Positions 45,161-53,916 of a DNA stretch of 64,000 nucleotides are shown in pieces. Each line of letters begins with the position of its first letter. Within the stretch, counting starts at the first letter, position 1. Both the position numbers and the translations under genes were made by a program. The DNA comes from Streptomyces virginiae (lineage in GTDB: Bacteria; Actinomycetota; Actinomycetes; Streptomycetales; Streptomycetaceae). The stretch is taken from NCBI RefSeq assembly GCF_000720455.1, contig NZ_JOAK01000030.1, positions 25,080-89,079 of the forward strand, read 5' to 3'. A model generated the notes under the pieces. It was not told the DNA's origin. It worked only from the letters and a program-made list of their open reading frames with translations, and ran no database searches.

Positions 45161-46759
45161 TCACCGCTCGCGCAGCGGCACCGAGACGTAGCTGGGGTCG
45201 CCCTGCGGCGAGGTGAAGGTCAGCTGTGCGCCGGTGGGGTTGTGCTCGATGTAGAGCGGGTCCACGGTGTCGACGACGAGGGCGAGCCGGTGGCCCGCGG
45301 GCACGTCGTAGGCGGTCGAGAAGAGCTCCAGGTCGACGCCGAAGGCCTGGCCCGGGGTCTTGCCGTGGAAGGTGTACGGGGCGTTGCTGACCAGCTTGCC
45401 GATGCCGAGCGGGCCCACGTCGTAGAGGTAGGCGACGAAGGTGCCGTCGCCCTTGGTGGGCGTGACCGTGGTGTGCAGCCGGACGGTGCCGCGGATGCGG
45501 CGGGCCTCGTCGTGGCGCCCCGACTGCCAGACGGCCGCGAAGGCCCGGGGCAGGAGCGGGACGGAGGCGATCGGCGGCGCCTTGAAGAACTGGTCGAAGA
45601 CGCTGGAGAGCAGCACGACACCGCCGTTGGCACCGGAGTCGACGTTGGCGAAGAGGTGCTCGCTGTCGGAGAGCGCGAGCTTCTCGGTGCCGCCGGTGCC
45701 GACCGACGCCCAGTCGGCGTAGCCCTCGTAGCCGCTGTCGCTGCGGGACTTGATCTGCACCGGGGCTTCGGTGTCGACGCCGTTGCGCTCGCCCTTGAGG
45801 TAGCGGTCGAACCAGCGGTGGGCGTTGGTCCAGGTGTCGTTGGGCAGGCCGAGCAGGCCGGTGCCCTCGGCGGTGGCGTGGTCTCCTGGGCGGAACTCCA
45901 GCCGCTTGGGGCCGGTCAGCCGCTCGTAGAACTTCGCGTACTGGTTCGGCGGGAAGATCGTGTCGCCCCAGGCGTTGCCGAGCATGATCGCGGCGCCGTT
46001 GGCGTTGATCCGGTCCACCTGCTCGGCGGCCGACCGCTTCCTGCCCCACTCGATCATCTGCTGCTCGCGGTCCAGCCGGGAGCCGAGGAAGTCGCCCAGG
46101 ATCGACTGGAGTTCGGGCCCGGGGCGCCCGGTGAGGTAGCCGGCGGCGCCGAGCAGTCCGGCGGCCTGGAGGTGCTGGGTGCGGCCCGAGTAGATGGATT
46201 CGATGAGGTCGGCCCAGCCGCTCATGGCGACCACGGCCTTGACGCGCGGGTCGTGCGCGGAGGCCAGCAGGCTGATGCCGGCGCCGTAGGAGACCCCGCC
46301 CAGGCCGATGCGGTCCGCGTCGGCGGGCGTGTGGGCCAGGGCCCAGTCGATGACGGCGGAGACGTCGGCGATGTCCGGCGGACCGGCCACCTCTATCTGC
46401 CCGCCGGAGAGCCAGAAGCCGCGGGAGGTGTAACTGACCACGACGTAGCCGGAGTCGGCGAGCTTCTTGGCCTGGGCGATGTATTCGATCTGCGGCACGC
46501 CCCAGCTGGTGGGGAGCACGATCAGCGGATACTTCCGGCCGCTCTCGGCTCCGGCCGGGGTGAAGACGTTGCCCTTGAGGGTGATGCCGCCGGAGCCGGG
46601 GATGTCGTGAAAACGCAGGTCCGCCGGGGCGGCCTGCGCGGTGGTGGCGGTGGTGGCCGCGGCGGGCGCCGTGGCCGCCTGGGCCTGGTGGGGGGCCAGG
46701 CCCAGGGCGGTCGCCGCCAGGAGTGCCGCCACGGCTGCGGCGGTGGTGGTGCGTTCCAT
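45161..46759 (-). CDS. Secreted S15-type/CocE-like peptidase or acyl hydrolase
   Basis: This 532-aa exported alpha/beta hydrolase has a signal peptide at residues 1-28 (TAAAVAALLAATALGLAPHQAQA). The X-Pro dipeptidyl-peptidase S15 domain follows, with the nucleophile in IGLGGVSYGAGISLLA near residue 155, Asp in GNAWGDTIFPP near 267 and His in FRPGDHATAEG near 296. A C-terminal jelly-roll domain (about 390-532) is typical of the CocE/NonD group. It may release Xaa-Pro dipeptides or hydrolyse esters outside the cell. Its promoter region carries a cluster of GGTAAC/GTTACC repeats (46803-46857). Confidence 0.9.
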   Translation of the reverse strand: MERTTTAAAVAALLAATALGLAPHQAQAATAPAAATTATTAQAAPADLRFHDIPGSGGITLKGNVFTPAGAESGRKYPLIVLPTSWGVPQIEYIAQAKKLADSGYVVVSYTSRGFWLSGGQIEVAGPPDIADVSAVIDWALAHTPADADRIGLGGVSYGAGISLLASAHDPRVKAVVAMSGWADLIESIYSGRTQHLQAAGLLGAAGYLTGRPGPELQSILGDFLGSRLDREQQMIEWGRKRSAAEQVDRINANGAAIMLGNAWGDTIFPPNQYAKFYERLTGPKRLEFRPGDHATAEGTGLLGLPNDTWTNAHRWFDRYLKGERNGVDTEAPVQIKSRSDSGYEGYADWASVGTGGTEKLALSDSEHLFANVDSGANGGVVLLSSVFDQFFKAPPIASVPLLPRAFAAVWQSGRHDEARRIRGTVRLHTTVTPTKGDGTFVAYLYDVGPLGIGKLVSNAPYTFHGKTPGQAFGVDLELFSTAYDVPAGHRLALVVDTVDPLYIEHNPTGAQLTFTSPQGDPSYVSVPLRER

Positions 46760-46802
46760 CGGTCGCTCCTCGCGTGCACCGGAGTCCTGAAAGTGACCCG
46801 AC

Positions 46803-46857
46803 GGTAACGGGAGCGACTTACCGAAGGTAACCCGTCGGTAAGTTACGTGGTGGTAAC
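46803..46857. promoter_or_regulatory. GGTAA/TTACC operator cluster
   Basis: Upstream of the secreted peptidase, GGTAAC or GGTAAG occurs at about 46803, 46826, 46837 and 46852. An inverted TTACC at 46818 gives the palindrome TTACC-GAA-GGTAA (46818-46830). It lies about 44-98 bp from the peptidase start and is a likely repressor or activator site. The binding protein is unknown. Confidence 0.6.
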
Positions 46858-46891
46858 AATTGAACGAGAGTCAGGAAGGGAGGTCCGCAGG

Positions 46892-48085
46892 TCAGCCGTT
46901 CTGCGGGGCGGTGGACAGGGCGCTCTTGGCCTTCCACTGGTCCCAGGACAGGTTCCACTCGCCGTAGCCGTTGCCGATGTCGGCGTTGCCCTTGGAGCCC
47001 TCGCCGACCACCTCGAAGGCGTCACCGATCTGGGACTGGGCGAAGAACTCCTTGGCGTTGGCGTCGCTCATCCCCACGCAGCCGGAACTGCTGTTGGACC
47101 GGCCGAAGTTGGCCTCGTTCCACGGGGCGGCGTGCGCGTACATGCCGGACCAGGTCAGCCGCATCGAGTAATCGACCATCTTGTCGTAGGCGTTGTCCAG
47201 GCCCACCGTCTGGGAGTCCATCCGGATGGTGCCCTCCTTCGACATGATCACCATCTTCCCGGACCAGGACGCCTTCTTGCCGCCCGGGGTGCCGGCCGAG
47301 ATGGGGATCGTCTTCTGCGTCTGGCCGCCCTCGGTCACCGTCAGCTTCTTGGTGTCGAGGCTGACCTGCACCCGGCGGTCCTTGCCGATCTTGAACTCGG
47401 TGTTGTAGTCCCGGGCGAACATCCCGCCGCCCTTGCCGGAGTCCACGCCGTTCAGGTGCATCTCGACCTTCACGTCGGTGCCGGCCTTCCAGTAGTCCTT
47501 GGGCCGCCAGTCGACGCGGTCGTTGCCGGAGTGGTCCTTGATCCAGCCCCAGGAGCCCTCGGTGTTGTCCGACGTGGTGACCTTGAGCTGCTTCTCCACC
47601 TCGGCCTTGTTCGTCACCGGGTTGTCGAAGACGAGCGACACGGGCATCGCCACGCCCACCGTGCTGCCCTTGGTGATGTTGATCGAGACCTTGTTCACCT
47701 TGTCGGCGGCGCTGGTCTTGAACTGCGTGGTGGCGCTCTGGCTGTCGGTGTTCTGCGCCTCGACCTTGTACTCCGCACCGGCCGGGGCGTTGCGCTCCGA
47801 GGTCCAGCTCTTGCCGTCGTCGGCTATCTTCCCCGGCAGCTCCGCGCCCTTGGCGTCGGTCACCTTCACCTGGGCCAGCTTGCCCTCGGCGACGGTCACC
47901 GTCACCGGCTGGCCCGCCTTCACCTGATCGCCCGTGAGGTTCACCGAGACCGCCATGGGCGCCTTCGGCTTCGACTCGTCCTTGCCCTTGCCGTCGCTGC
48001 CACCGTCACTCCCGCCCGAGCAGGCGGTCAGCGCGGCGGCCAGGAGTGCGGTGCCCGCAATGGCGGTGCGGCGTGTGCGGCTCAA
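46892..48085 (-). CDS. L,D-transpeptidase lipoprotein
   Basis: This 397-aa lipoprotein begins SRTRRTAIAGTALLAAALTAC, with lipobox Cys near 22. Two Ig-like beta domains follow, about residues 45-250. The YkuD catalytic domain spans about 255-375, with MYAHAAPWNEANFGRSNSSS then GCVGMSDANAKEFF, where the active residue is Cys336 and the His precedes it. It makes or remodels 3-3 peptidoglycan cross-links at the cell surface. The only sensible start is TTG 48085, with AGGGG upstream. It is divergent from a FemX-like gene. Confidence 0.92.
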   Translation of the reverse strand: MSRTRRTAIAGTALLAAALTACSGGSDGGSDGKGKDESKPKAPMAVSVNLTGDQVKAGQPVTVTVAEGKLAQVKVTDAKGAELPGKIADDGKSWTSERNAPAGAEYKVEAQNTDSQSATTQFKTSAADKVNKVSINITKGSTVGVAMPVSLVFDNPVTNKAEVEKQLKVTTSDNTEGSWGWIKDHSGNDRVDWRPKDYWKAGTDVKVEMHLNGVDSGKGGGMFARDYNTEFKIGKDRRVQVSLDTKKLTVTEGGQTQKTIPISAGTPGGKKASWSGKMVIMSKEGTIRMDSQTVGLDNAYDKMVDYSMRLTWSGMYAHAAPWNEANFGRSNSSSGCVGMSDANAKEFFAQSQIGDAFEVVGEGSKGNADIGNGYGEWNLSWDQWKAKSALSTAPQNG

Positions 48086-48310
48086 CGAAGGGCCCCTTCG
48101 AGTAGTGGTGGTGATGAACGTTCACAAAAGAGGATGAGAACGGGACGACTTTAGGTTGCGCACACCACGGAAAAGATCCGCCTTTTCGGTTGTGACGTGG
48201 ACCGCAGCGAAACGGTCATCGTCCGGTCACATTCGCCGCGCAATGCGGTCACGGGTGCCTGTGAGAGTCCTGTGAACGACCCCCCGGCACGAACAGGAAG
48301 GCCGTCAGCC

Positions 48311-49474
48311 GTGTGCGCACTGCTCGTCACCCCCGCCCGGCAGGACCAGGACCATGAGCTCCAGGTGCGCGCCCTGTCCGTCCCCGAATACCAGACCTTC
48401 CTCTCCAGGACCCCGGCGGCGAGCTTTCTCCAGTACCCCTCCTGGGGTCGGGTGAAGGACCTTTGGCGCTCGGAAATGGTCGGATGGCACTGTCCGGGCG
48501 GAGAGATCGAAGGCGCCGGACTCGTCCTCTACCGGCAATTCCCCGGCACCCGCAAATACTTCGCCTACCTGCCGGAAGGGCCCGTCGCCGACTGGTCCGA
48601 CCCGCGCATCGACCGCTGGCTGAACCCGCTCATGCGCCACCTGCGCGCCGCCGGCGCCTTCGCCGTCCGCATCGGCCCCAGCCCCGCCTACCGCCGCTGG
48701 GACGCCGCCACCGCCAAGGCCGCCACCGGAACGGGCCGGCAGATATCCGACGTCCTCGCCACCGAGGTCGACCCCGTGGGCGCCGCCCTCGCCGACCGGC
48801 TGCGCACCCGCGGCTGGAAGCGCTGCGGCGGCGAGGACGACGGCGACGCCCAGCCCCGCCACGTCTTCCGCGTGCCGCTCGCCGGCCGCAGCCTCGACGA
48901 GCTGTGGTCCGGCCTCAACCAGGAGTGGCGGCGCAACGTCCGCAAGGCCGACAAGGCCGGGGTCGAGACGGTCCTCGGCACCTCCGCGGACCTCCCCGAG
49001 TTCTACCGGCTGCTGCGGATCACCGAAGAGCGCGACGGCTTCCGGCTCGGCCGCTCGCTCGCGTACTACGAGCAGCAGTACCGCGTCCTGAACGAGGAAC
49101 AGCCCGGCCGGATGCGGCTCTACCTGGCCATCCACCGCGGCGAGATCCTCGCCGCCCACACCATGATCAGCACCGGCAGCAGGGTCTGGTACCAGACCGG
49201 CGCCTCCGCCGACCACCGGCGCGAAGTACGGCCCAGCAACGCCCTGCAGTGGCGCATGATGCGCGACGCACACGCCCTCGGAGCCGACGAATACGACATG
49301 CGCGGGGTACCCTCCACCCTCGACCCCGACGAACGTTCTTTCGGGTTGCTGCGCTGGAAGCTCGGTACCGGAGGACAGGTCGTCGAAACGCTCGGCGAAT
49401 GGGAGATCCCGATGGACGGAGTCGCCAACACGGCGCTCTACAAGGCGTTCCAGGCCTACCTGGCCCGCCGGTGA
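48311..49474 (+). CDS. FemX-like peptidoglycan aminoacyltransferase
   Basis: This 387-aa FemABX-family protein has two GNAT-like domains. Family features include FLQYPSWGRVKDLWRSEMVGW near residue 36-56, WSGLNQEWRRNVRKADKAGVE near 200-220 and HTMISTGSRVWYQTGASADHRREVRPSNALQWRMMRDA near 282-320. The end, LLRWKLGTGGQVVETLGEWEIP, is typical. It adds glycine or another amino acid from tRNA to lipid II in cross-bridge formation. GTG 48311 follows AGGAAGG; the open frame to 48197 lacks a better site. It overlaps the MurJ-like gene by 4 bp (GTGA). Confidence 0.9.
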   Translation: MCALLVTPARQDQDHELQVRALSVPEYQTFLSRTPAASFLQYPSWGRVKDLWRSEMVGWHCPGGEIEGAGLVLYRQFPGTRKYFAYLPEGPVADWSDPRIDRWLNPLMRHLRAAGAFAVRIGPSPAYRRWDAATAKAATGTGRQISDVLATEVDPVGAALADRLRTRGWKRCGGEDDGDAQPRHVFRVPLAGRSLDELWSGLNQEWRRNVRKADKAGVETVLGTSADLPEFYRLLRITEERDGFRLGRSLAYYEQQYRVLNEEQPGRMRLYLAIHRGEILAAHTMISTGSRVWYQTGASADHRREVRPSNALQWRMMRDAHALGADEYDMRGVPSTLDPDERSFGLLRWKLGTGGQVVETLGEWEIPMDGVANTALYKAFQAYLARR

Positions 49475-51138
49475 CCGCCACCGACACCAGACCGGCCGGC
49501 CCGGCACCCGACAGCGCAGCACCGAAGAAGACCTCGGTGCTGCGCAGCGGCGCGCTCATGGCGGGCGGTTCGATCGTCTCCCGCGCCACCGGCTTCATCC
49601 GCTCCGCCGTCGTCGTCGCGGCGCTGGGCACCGAACTGCTCGGCGACAGCTACGCCGTCGCCAACACGGTCCCGAACATCATCTACATGCTGCTCATCGG
49701 CGGCGCGCTCAACGCCGTCTTCGTACCCGAACTCGTCCGGGCCGCCAAGGAGCACACGGACGGCGGGTCCGCCTACACCGACCGGCTGCTCACCGCCTGC
49801 ACCGTCGCCCTCCTGTCGCTCACCGCCCTCGCGGTCCTCGCCGCCCCGCTGATCGTCTCGGTGTACACCGACTACGACGGCGCCCAGGCGAGCACCACCG
49901 TGGCCCTGGCCCGGTACTGCCTCCCGCAGATCCTCTTCTACGGGCTCTTCACCCTGCTCGGCCAGGTGCTGAACGCCCGCGGCCGGTTCGGCGCGATGAT
50001 GTGGACCCCGGTCCTCAACAACCTCGTGATCATCGCGGTCTTCGGCCTCTTCCTGTACGTCTCCCACGACGGGGCGCCCGGCCTGACCGGCGCCGAGACC
50101 CGGCTCCTGGGCCTGGGCACCACCGCCGGCATCGTCGTCCAGGCCCTCGCCCTGATCCCCTCGCTGCGCGCCGCCCGCTTCCGCTGGCGCCCGCGCTTCG
50201 ACTGGCGGGGCAGCGGCCTCGGCCGCCCCCTGCGCAACGCGGGCTGGACCGTCATGCTCGTCCTCACCAACCAGATCGCCTACTGGGTCGTCACCCGGCT
50301 CTCCACCACCACCGGGCAGCACGCCGTGGACGCCGGACTCGCGGGCGGCGCCGGCTACACCGCCTACAGCAACGCCTACCAGCTGTGGATCGTCCCGCAG
50401 GGCATCATCACCGTCTCCCTCGTGACCGCCCTGATGCCGCGGATGAGCTCGGCCGCCGCCGAGGGCGACCTCCCCGCCGTGCGCCGCGACGTCTCCTACG
50501 CCCTGCGCTCCAGCGCAGCCCTCGTCGTGCCCGCCGCCGCGCTCTTCGCCGCCCTCGCCCCCTGGGTGATGGGCAGCGTCTTCGGGTACGGCCGCACCGA
50601 CGCCGCCGACATCGAGGTCATGGCGGGCATGCTCATCGCCTTCGCGCCCGGCCTGATCGCCTTCTCCGCGCAGTACGTCCTCTCACGGGGCTTCTACGCC
50701 CTCTCCGACACCCGGACCCCCTTCTTCCTGAACCTGGTCATCGCCGCGCTCACGGCCGGGCTGTCGGCCGCCGCCTACTTCCTGCTGTCCCCGCGCTGGG
50801 CGGTCACCGGCATGGCCGCCGCGTCCTCCGTCGCCTTCCTGGGGGGCGCCGCCGCCACCGCCTACGCCCTCTCCCGCAGGCTCGGCCCGCGCGCGGGCAC
50901 CCGTACCGAACGGCGCACCACCGCCGTACGCACCCACCTGCGGCTGCTGGCGGCCTGCGTGCCCGCGGCCGGCGCGGCGTACGCGGCGGCCCGCGCCGCC
51001 GAGCGGTTCGGCGACTTCGCCGCGGTCGGCGCGGGAACCGCGGCCCTCCTCCTGGTCGTCGTACTCCTCGCCCGGCCGCTGCGGCTGGCCGAGATCACCG
51101 ATCTGCTCGACTCCCTGCGCCGCAAGACCGGCCGGTAG
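49471..51138 (+). CDS. MurJ/MviN-like lipid II flippase
   Basis: This 555-aa integral membrane protein has about 13-14 transmembrane helices and MviN/MurJ signatures. These include GSIVSRATGFIRSAVVVAALG near residue 30-50, ANTVPNIIYMLLIGGALNAVFVPEL near 63-87 and PQILFYGLFTLLGQVLNARGRFG near 152-174. SQGFY-like YVLSRGFYALSDTRTPF is near 405-420. It translocates lipid-linked peptidoglycan precursors. Coupling with the FemX-like gene suggests cross-bridge-modified lipid II as substrate. It lacks the C-terminal kinase-like domain seen in mycobacterial MviN and is likely one of several MurJ paralogues. Confidence 0.92.
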   Translation: MTATDTRPAGPAPDSAAPKKTSVLRSGALMAGGSIVSRATGFIRSAVVVAALGTELLGDSYAVANTVPNIIYMLLIGGALNAVFVPELVRAAKEHTDGGSAYTDRLLTACTVALLSLTALAVLAAPLIVSVYTDYDGAQASTTVALARYCLPQILFYGLFTLLGQVLNARGRFGAMMWTPVLNNLVIIAVFGLFLYVSHDGAPGLTGAETRLLGLGTTAGIVVQALALIPSLRAARFRWRPRFDWRGSGLGRPLRNAGWTVMLVLTNQIAYWVVTRLSTTTGQHAVDAGLAGGAGYTAYSNAYQLWIVPQGIITVSLVTALMPRMSSAAAEGDLPAVRRDVSYALRSSAALVVPAAALFAALAPWVMGSVFGYGRTDAADIEVMAGMLIAFAPGLIAFSAQYVLSRGFYALSDTRTPFFLNLVIAALTAGLSAAAYFLLSPRWAVTGMAAASSVAFLGGAAATAYALSRRLGPRAGTRTERRTTAVRTHLRLLAACVPAAGAAYAAARAAERFGDFAAVGAGTAALLLVVVLLARPLRLAEITDLLDSLRRKTGR

Positions 51139-51179
51139 CGGGGACGAGGAGCCGAACACCGCCCTGGGATACTGACCGG

Positions 51180-51863
51180 ATGCCACGCGTACTGCTGATC
51201 GAGGACGACCCTTCCATCCGCGAAGGGGTCGGCCTCGGCCTGCGCCGCCGCGGCCACGAGGTACAGGCCGCCGAGACCGGCGAGGAGGGCCTCGCCGTGA
51301 TGGCGGACTTCCACCCCGAACTGGTCCTGCTCGACCTGATGCTGCCCGGCATCAACGGAGTGCAGGTGTGCCACCGCATCCGCCAGACCAGCGAAGTCCC
51401 GATCATCATGCTCACCGCACGCGGCGACGACTTCGACATCGTCATCGGCCTGGAGGCGGGCGCCGACGACTACATCGTCAAACCCGCCCGCACCGAGGTC
51501 ATCGAAGCCCGCATCAAGGCCGTGCTGCGCCGCCTCAGCGACCCGGTCGGAGCCCGCCCCGGCATCGAGGGCCACGGCGAACTCACCATCGACCGCGCCG
51601 GGCTGACCGTCGCCAAGAACGGCGAACGCGTCGCCCTCGCACCCAGCGAGATCAAGCTCCTGCTGCACCTGTCGGCCTCGCCCGAGCAGGTCTTCTCCCG
51701 CCAGCAGCTCCTCGAGTACGTCTGGGACCACAGCTACCACGCCGACGCCCGGCTCGTGGACGCCTGCGTCCGCCGGCTGCGCCACAAGATAGAGGACCCC
51801 GCCCGCAGCCCCCGCTACATACAGACCGTGCGCGGCTTCGGCTACCGCTTCGGCCCCCTGTAG
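51180..51863 (+). CDS. OmpR/PhoB-family response regulator
   Basis: This 227-aa regulator has a receiver domain with EDD at residues 8-10, phospho-acceptor Asp52 in LVLLDLMLPGINGVQVC and Lys in DDYIVKPARTEVIEARI. The winged-helix domain spans about 130-225 (LAPSEIKLLLHLSASPEQVFSRQQLL, VDACVRRLRHKIEDPARSPRYIQTVRGFGYRF). ATG 51180 starts it. The kinase gene follows after 6 bp. With the downstream lipoprotein this forms a regulator-kinase-lipoprotein set similar in content to CseB-CseC-CseA, though no sigE is present. Next to the FemX-MurJ genes it may monitor the cell wall. Confidence 0.93.
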   Translation: MPRVLLIEDDPSIREGVGLGLRRRGHEVQAAETGEEGLAVMADFHPELVLLDLMLPGINGVQVCHRIRQTSEVPIIMLTARGDDFDIVIGLEAGADDYIVKPARTEVIEARIKAVLRRLSDPVGARPGIEGHGELTIDRAGLTVAKNGERVALAPSEIKLLLHLSASPEQVFSRQQLLEYVWDHSYHADARLVDACVRRLRHKIEDPARSPRYIQTVRGFGYRFGPL

Positions 51864-51869
51864 GCCGCG

Positions 51870-53315
51870 GTGCGACGCATAGCACCCCTCGGGCTGCGCA
51901 CCCGGCTGATAGCGGCCTTCCTCCTGGTCGCCGCGATCAGCGCCGGAACCACCGCCGCCCTGACCTACCAGCAGGCGCGCAACGCCATCCTCAAGCAGAC
52001 CCAGGACACCGCCGTCAGCACCCTGCGCGACCAGATCGAGCAGCAGGAGTTCCGCCTCCCCCTGGAACAGCAGGAGCTGCAGCGCATCGTCATCGAGCTG
52101 GGCAAGCGCGGCAAACCCCACCCGTGGATCGTCTTCGGCGAATACGCCGGCACGCGCGTCTCCACCAACCCCGGCACGCCCACCTCCACGGTGATCACCG
52201 ACAGCCTGCGCGACAAGGTCCGCAACAACCAGTACGCCGTGTTCCAACGCGTCGAGGACCAGCGCGGCAACCCCTGGCTCACCATCGGCGTCCCCGCCGT
52301 CTTCGAGCACAACGGATACCCCGAACCCACCGGCGTCGTCTTCTACGCCAGCGTCCCGCTGTCCACCGAGAAGCAGACCGTCGAAGCCATGGTCGAAGCC
52401 GCCCAGCAGGGCGCCGTACCGGGCCTGGCCATCGCCATCGTCCCCGCACTGCTGGCCGCCCGCAGCGTCCTGCGGCCGGTCCGCGACATGCGCCGAGCCG
52501 CCCAGAAGCTGGGCCGCGGCCGCCTCGACACCCGCATCGAGGTCCGGGGCGCCGACGAACTCGCCGGACTCGCCCGCACCTTCAACGAGACCGCCCGCGC
52601 CCTGGAACAGTCCGTGCACGAGCTCCAGGAGGCGGAGGTCCGCGCCCGCCGCTTCGCCTCCGACGTCTCCCACGAACTGCGCACCCCGCTCGCCGGGATG
52701 CTCGCCGTGACCGAGGTCCTCGACGAGGACGCCGCACGCCTCGACTCCGACACCGCCAAGGCCCTGCGCCTGGTCAGCGCCGAGACCGGCAAACTCGCCG
52801 TCCTCGTCGAGGACCTGATGGAGATCTCCCGCTTCGACGCCCGGGCCGCCGAGCTCAACCTCGACGACGTGGACATCGCCGAAGCCGTCCGCAAGACCCT
52901 GGAGCGACGCCACTGGGACGACGACCGCGTCGTCACCGAGCTGCCCGACGCAGTACGCGCCCGGCTCGACCCGCGCCGCTTCGACGTGGTCCTCGCCAAC
53001 CTCGTCGGCAACGCCCTCCGGCACGGCGGCGCCCCCGTACGCGTCACCGTGCGGACCGCGCCCGGCGAGGACGGCGAACGGCTCCTCATCGACGTCGCCG
53101 ACAGCGGACCCGGCATCGCCCCCGAGGTGCTGCCGCACATCTTCGACCGCTTCTTCAAAGCCGACGCGGCCCGGACCCGCTCCGCCGGAAGCGGCCTCGG
53201 ACTCGCCATCACCCTGGAGAACGTCCGCCTGCACGGCGGCACCCTCCGGGCGGGCAACCTGCCCGGCGGGGGCGCCCTGTTCACCCTCGACATGCCGCTG
53301 GAGGCCCGCGTATGA
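51870..53315 (+). CDS. HAMP-type sensor histidine kinase
   Basis: This 481-aa kinase has an N-terminal transmembrane helix about residues 10-29 (LIAAFLLVAAISAGTTAAL). An extracytoplasmic sensor domain spans about 30-165, and a second membrane segment lies near 168-192. HAMP begins RSVLRPVRDMRRAAQKLGRG. The phospho-acceptor is His268 in SDVSHELRTPLAGML. ATPase motifs are NLVGNALRHGG, DVADSGPGIAPEVLPHIFDRF and SGLGLAITLENV. GTG 51870 follows the regulator by 6 bp, and the lipoprotein gene overlaps its end by 4 bp. Confidence 0.94.
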   Translation: MRRIAPLGLRTRLIAAFLLVAAISAGTTAALTYQQARNAILKQTQDTAVSTLRDQIEQQEFRLPLEQQELQRIVIELGKRGKPHPWIVFGEYAGTRVSTNPGTPTSTVITDSLRDKVRNNQYAVFQRVEDQRGNPWLTIGVPAVFEHNGYPEPTGVVFYASVPLSTEKQTVEAMVEAAQQGAVPGLAIAIVPALLAARSVLRPVRDMRRAAQKLGRGRLDTRIEVRGADELAGLARTFNETARALEQSVHELQEAEVRARRFASDVSHELRTPLAGMLAVTEVLDEDAARLDSDTAKALRLVSAETGKLAVLVEDLMEISRFDARAAELNLDDVDIAEAVRKTLERRHWDDDRVVTELPDAVRARLDPRRFDVVLANLVGNALRHGGAPVRVTVRTAPGEDGERLLIDVADSGPGIAPEVLPHIFDRFFKADAARTRSAGSGLGLAITLENVRLHGGTLRAGNLPGGGALFTLDMPLEARV

Positions 53316-53851
53316 CAGGGCGCAGGACCAGAGCCCGCGCCGCGGCGGCCACGGCGGTAATGACGGGCTGCGCCCTGCTGCTCGCCGGCTGCGGCATCAA
53401 GCGCACCGGGGTGATCGAGAGCGGTCACGCCGCCGCCGTCAAGGTCCCCGGCGGCAAGAACGCCGCCGTCCTCTACTTCGTCTCCAAGGACGGCGACCGG
53501 CTCGTCCCGGTCCCCTTCTCGATCGGCGCCGACTACACCCTCGCGCCCACGCCGCTCCTGCGGCTGCTGCTGAACGGCCCCATCGGTCCGGCCTCGGCCG
53601 CCGGGCTCACCACGGCGCTGCCCAAGGTGCCCGACGCGAAGACGGACACGGTGACCGTGAGCAAGAACTCACAGGACAAGGGGCTGACGGCGAACGTGCC
53701 GTTCGCCGTGGCCGACCTGTCGCCGATGGCCCTCAACCAGCTGGTGTGCACCGTCGGCGCCTCCGCCGTACCGGACACCCGCAGCCCGGTCGCCGTCCAC
53801 GGCACCGACACCACCCTCCCTGCCGCCGACTGCAGGACGTCCCAGCGCTGA
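53312..53851 (+). CDS. GerMN-like lipoprotein of the two-component operon
   Basis: This 179-aa lipoprotein has an Arg-rich start, helix AAAATAVMTGCALLLAGCG with lipobox LAGC (Cys near 27). A GerMN-like beta/alpha domain follows: AAVLYFVSKDGDRLVPVPFSI, TLAPTPLLRLLLNGPIGPASAAGLTTALP, and AVADLSPMALNQLVCTVGA. It overlaps the kinase stop (ATGA). Similar lipoproteins in Streptomyces two-component operons modulate the sensor from outside the membrane (for example CseA for CseC). That role here is inferred from operon position. Confidence 0.87.
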   Translation: MTGRRTRARAAAATAVMTGCALLLAGCGIKRTGVIESGHAAAVKVPGGKNAAVLYFVSKDGDRLVPVPFSIGADYTLAPTPLLRLLLNGPIGPASAAGLTTALPKVPDAKTDTVTVSKNSQDKGLTANVPFAVADLSPMALNQLVCTVGASAVPDTRSPVAVHGTDTTLPAADCRTSQR

Positions 53852-53916
53852 CGTACGCCGTACAGACGTGCCCCGCGCCCTTGCGGTCAGGGACGCGCAC
53901 CCGTCACGGTGGCCCC

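Noticed and set aside
51180..53851. Calling the two-component set cseB-cseC-cseA
   Set aside because: The receiver and HTH sequences do not closely match CseB as I recall it, sigE is absent and gene order differs. Only a general resemblance is claimed.
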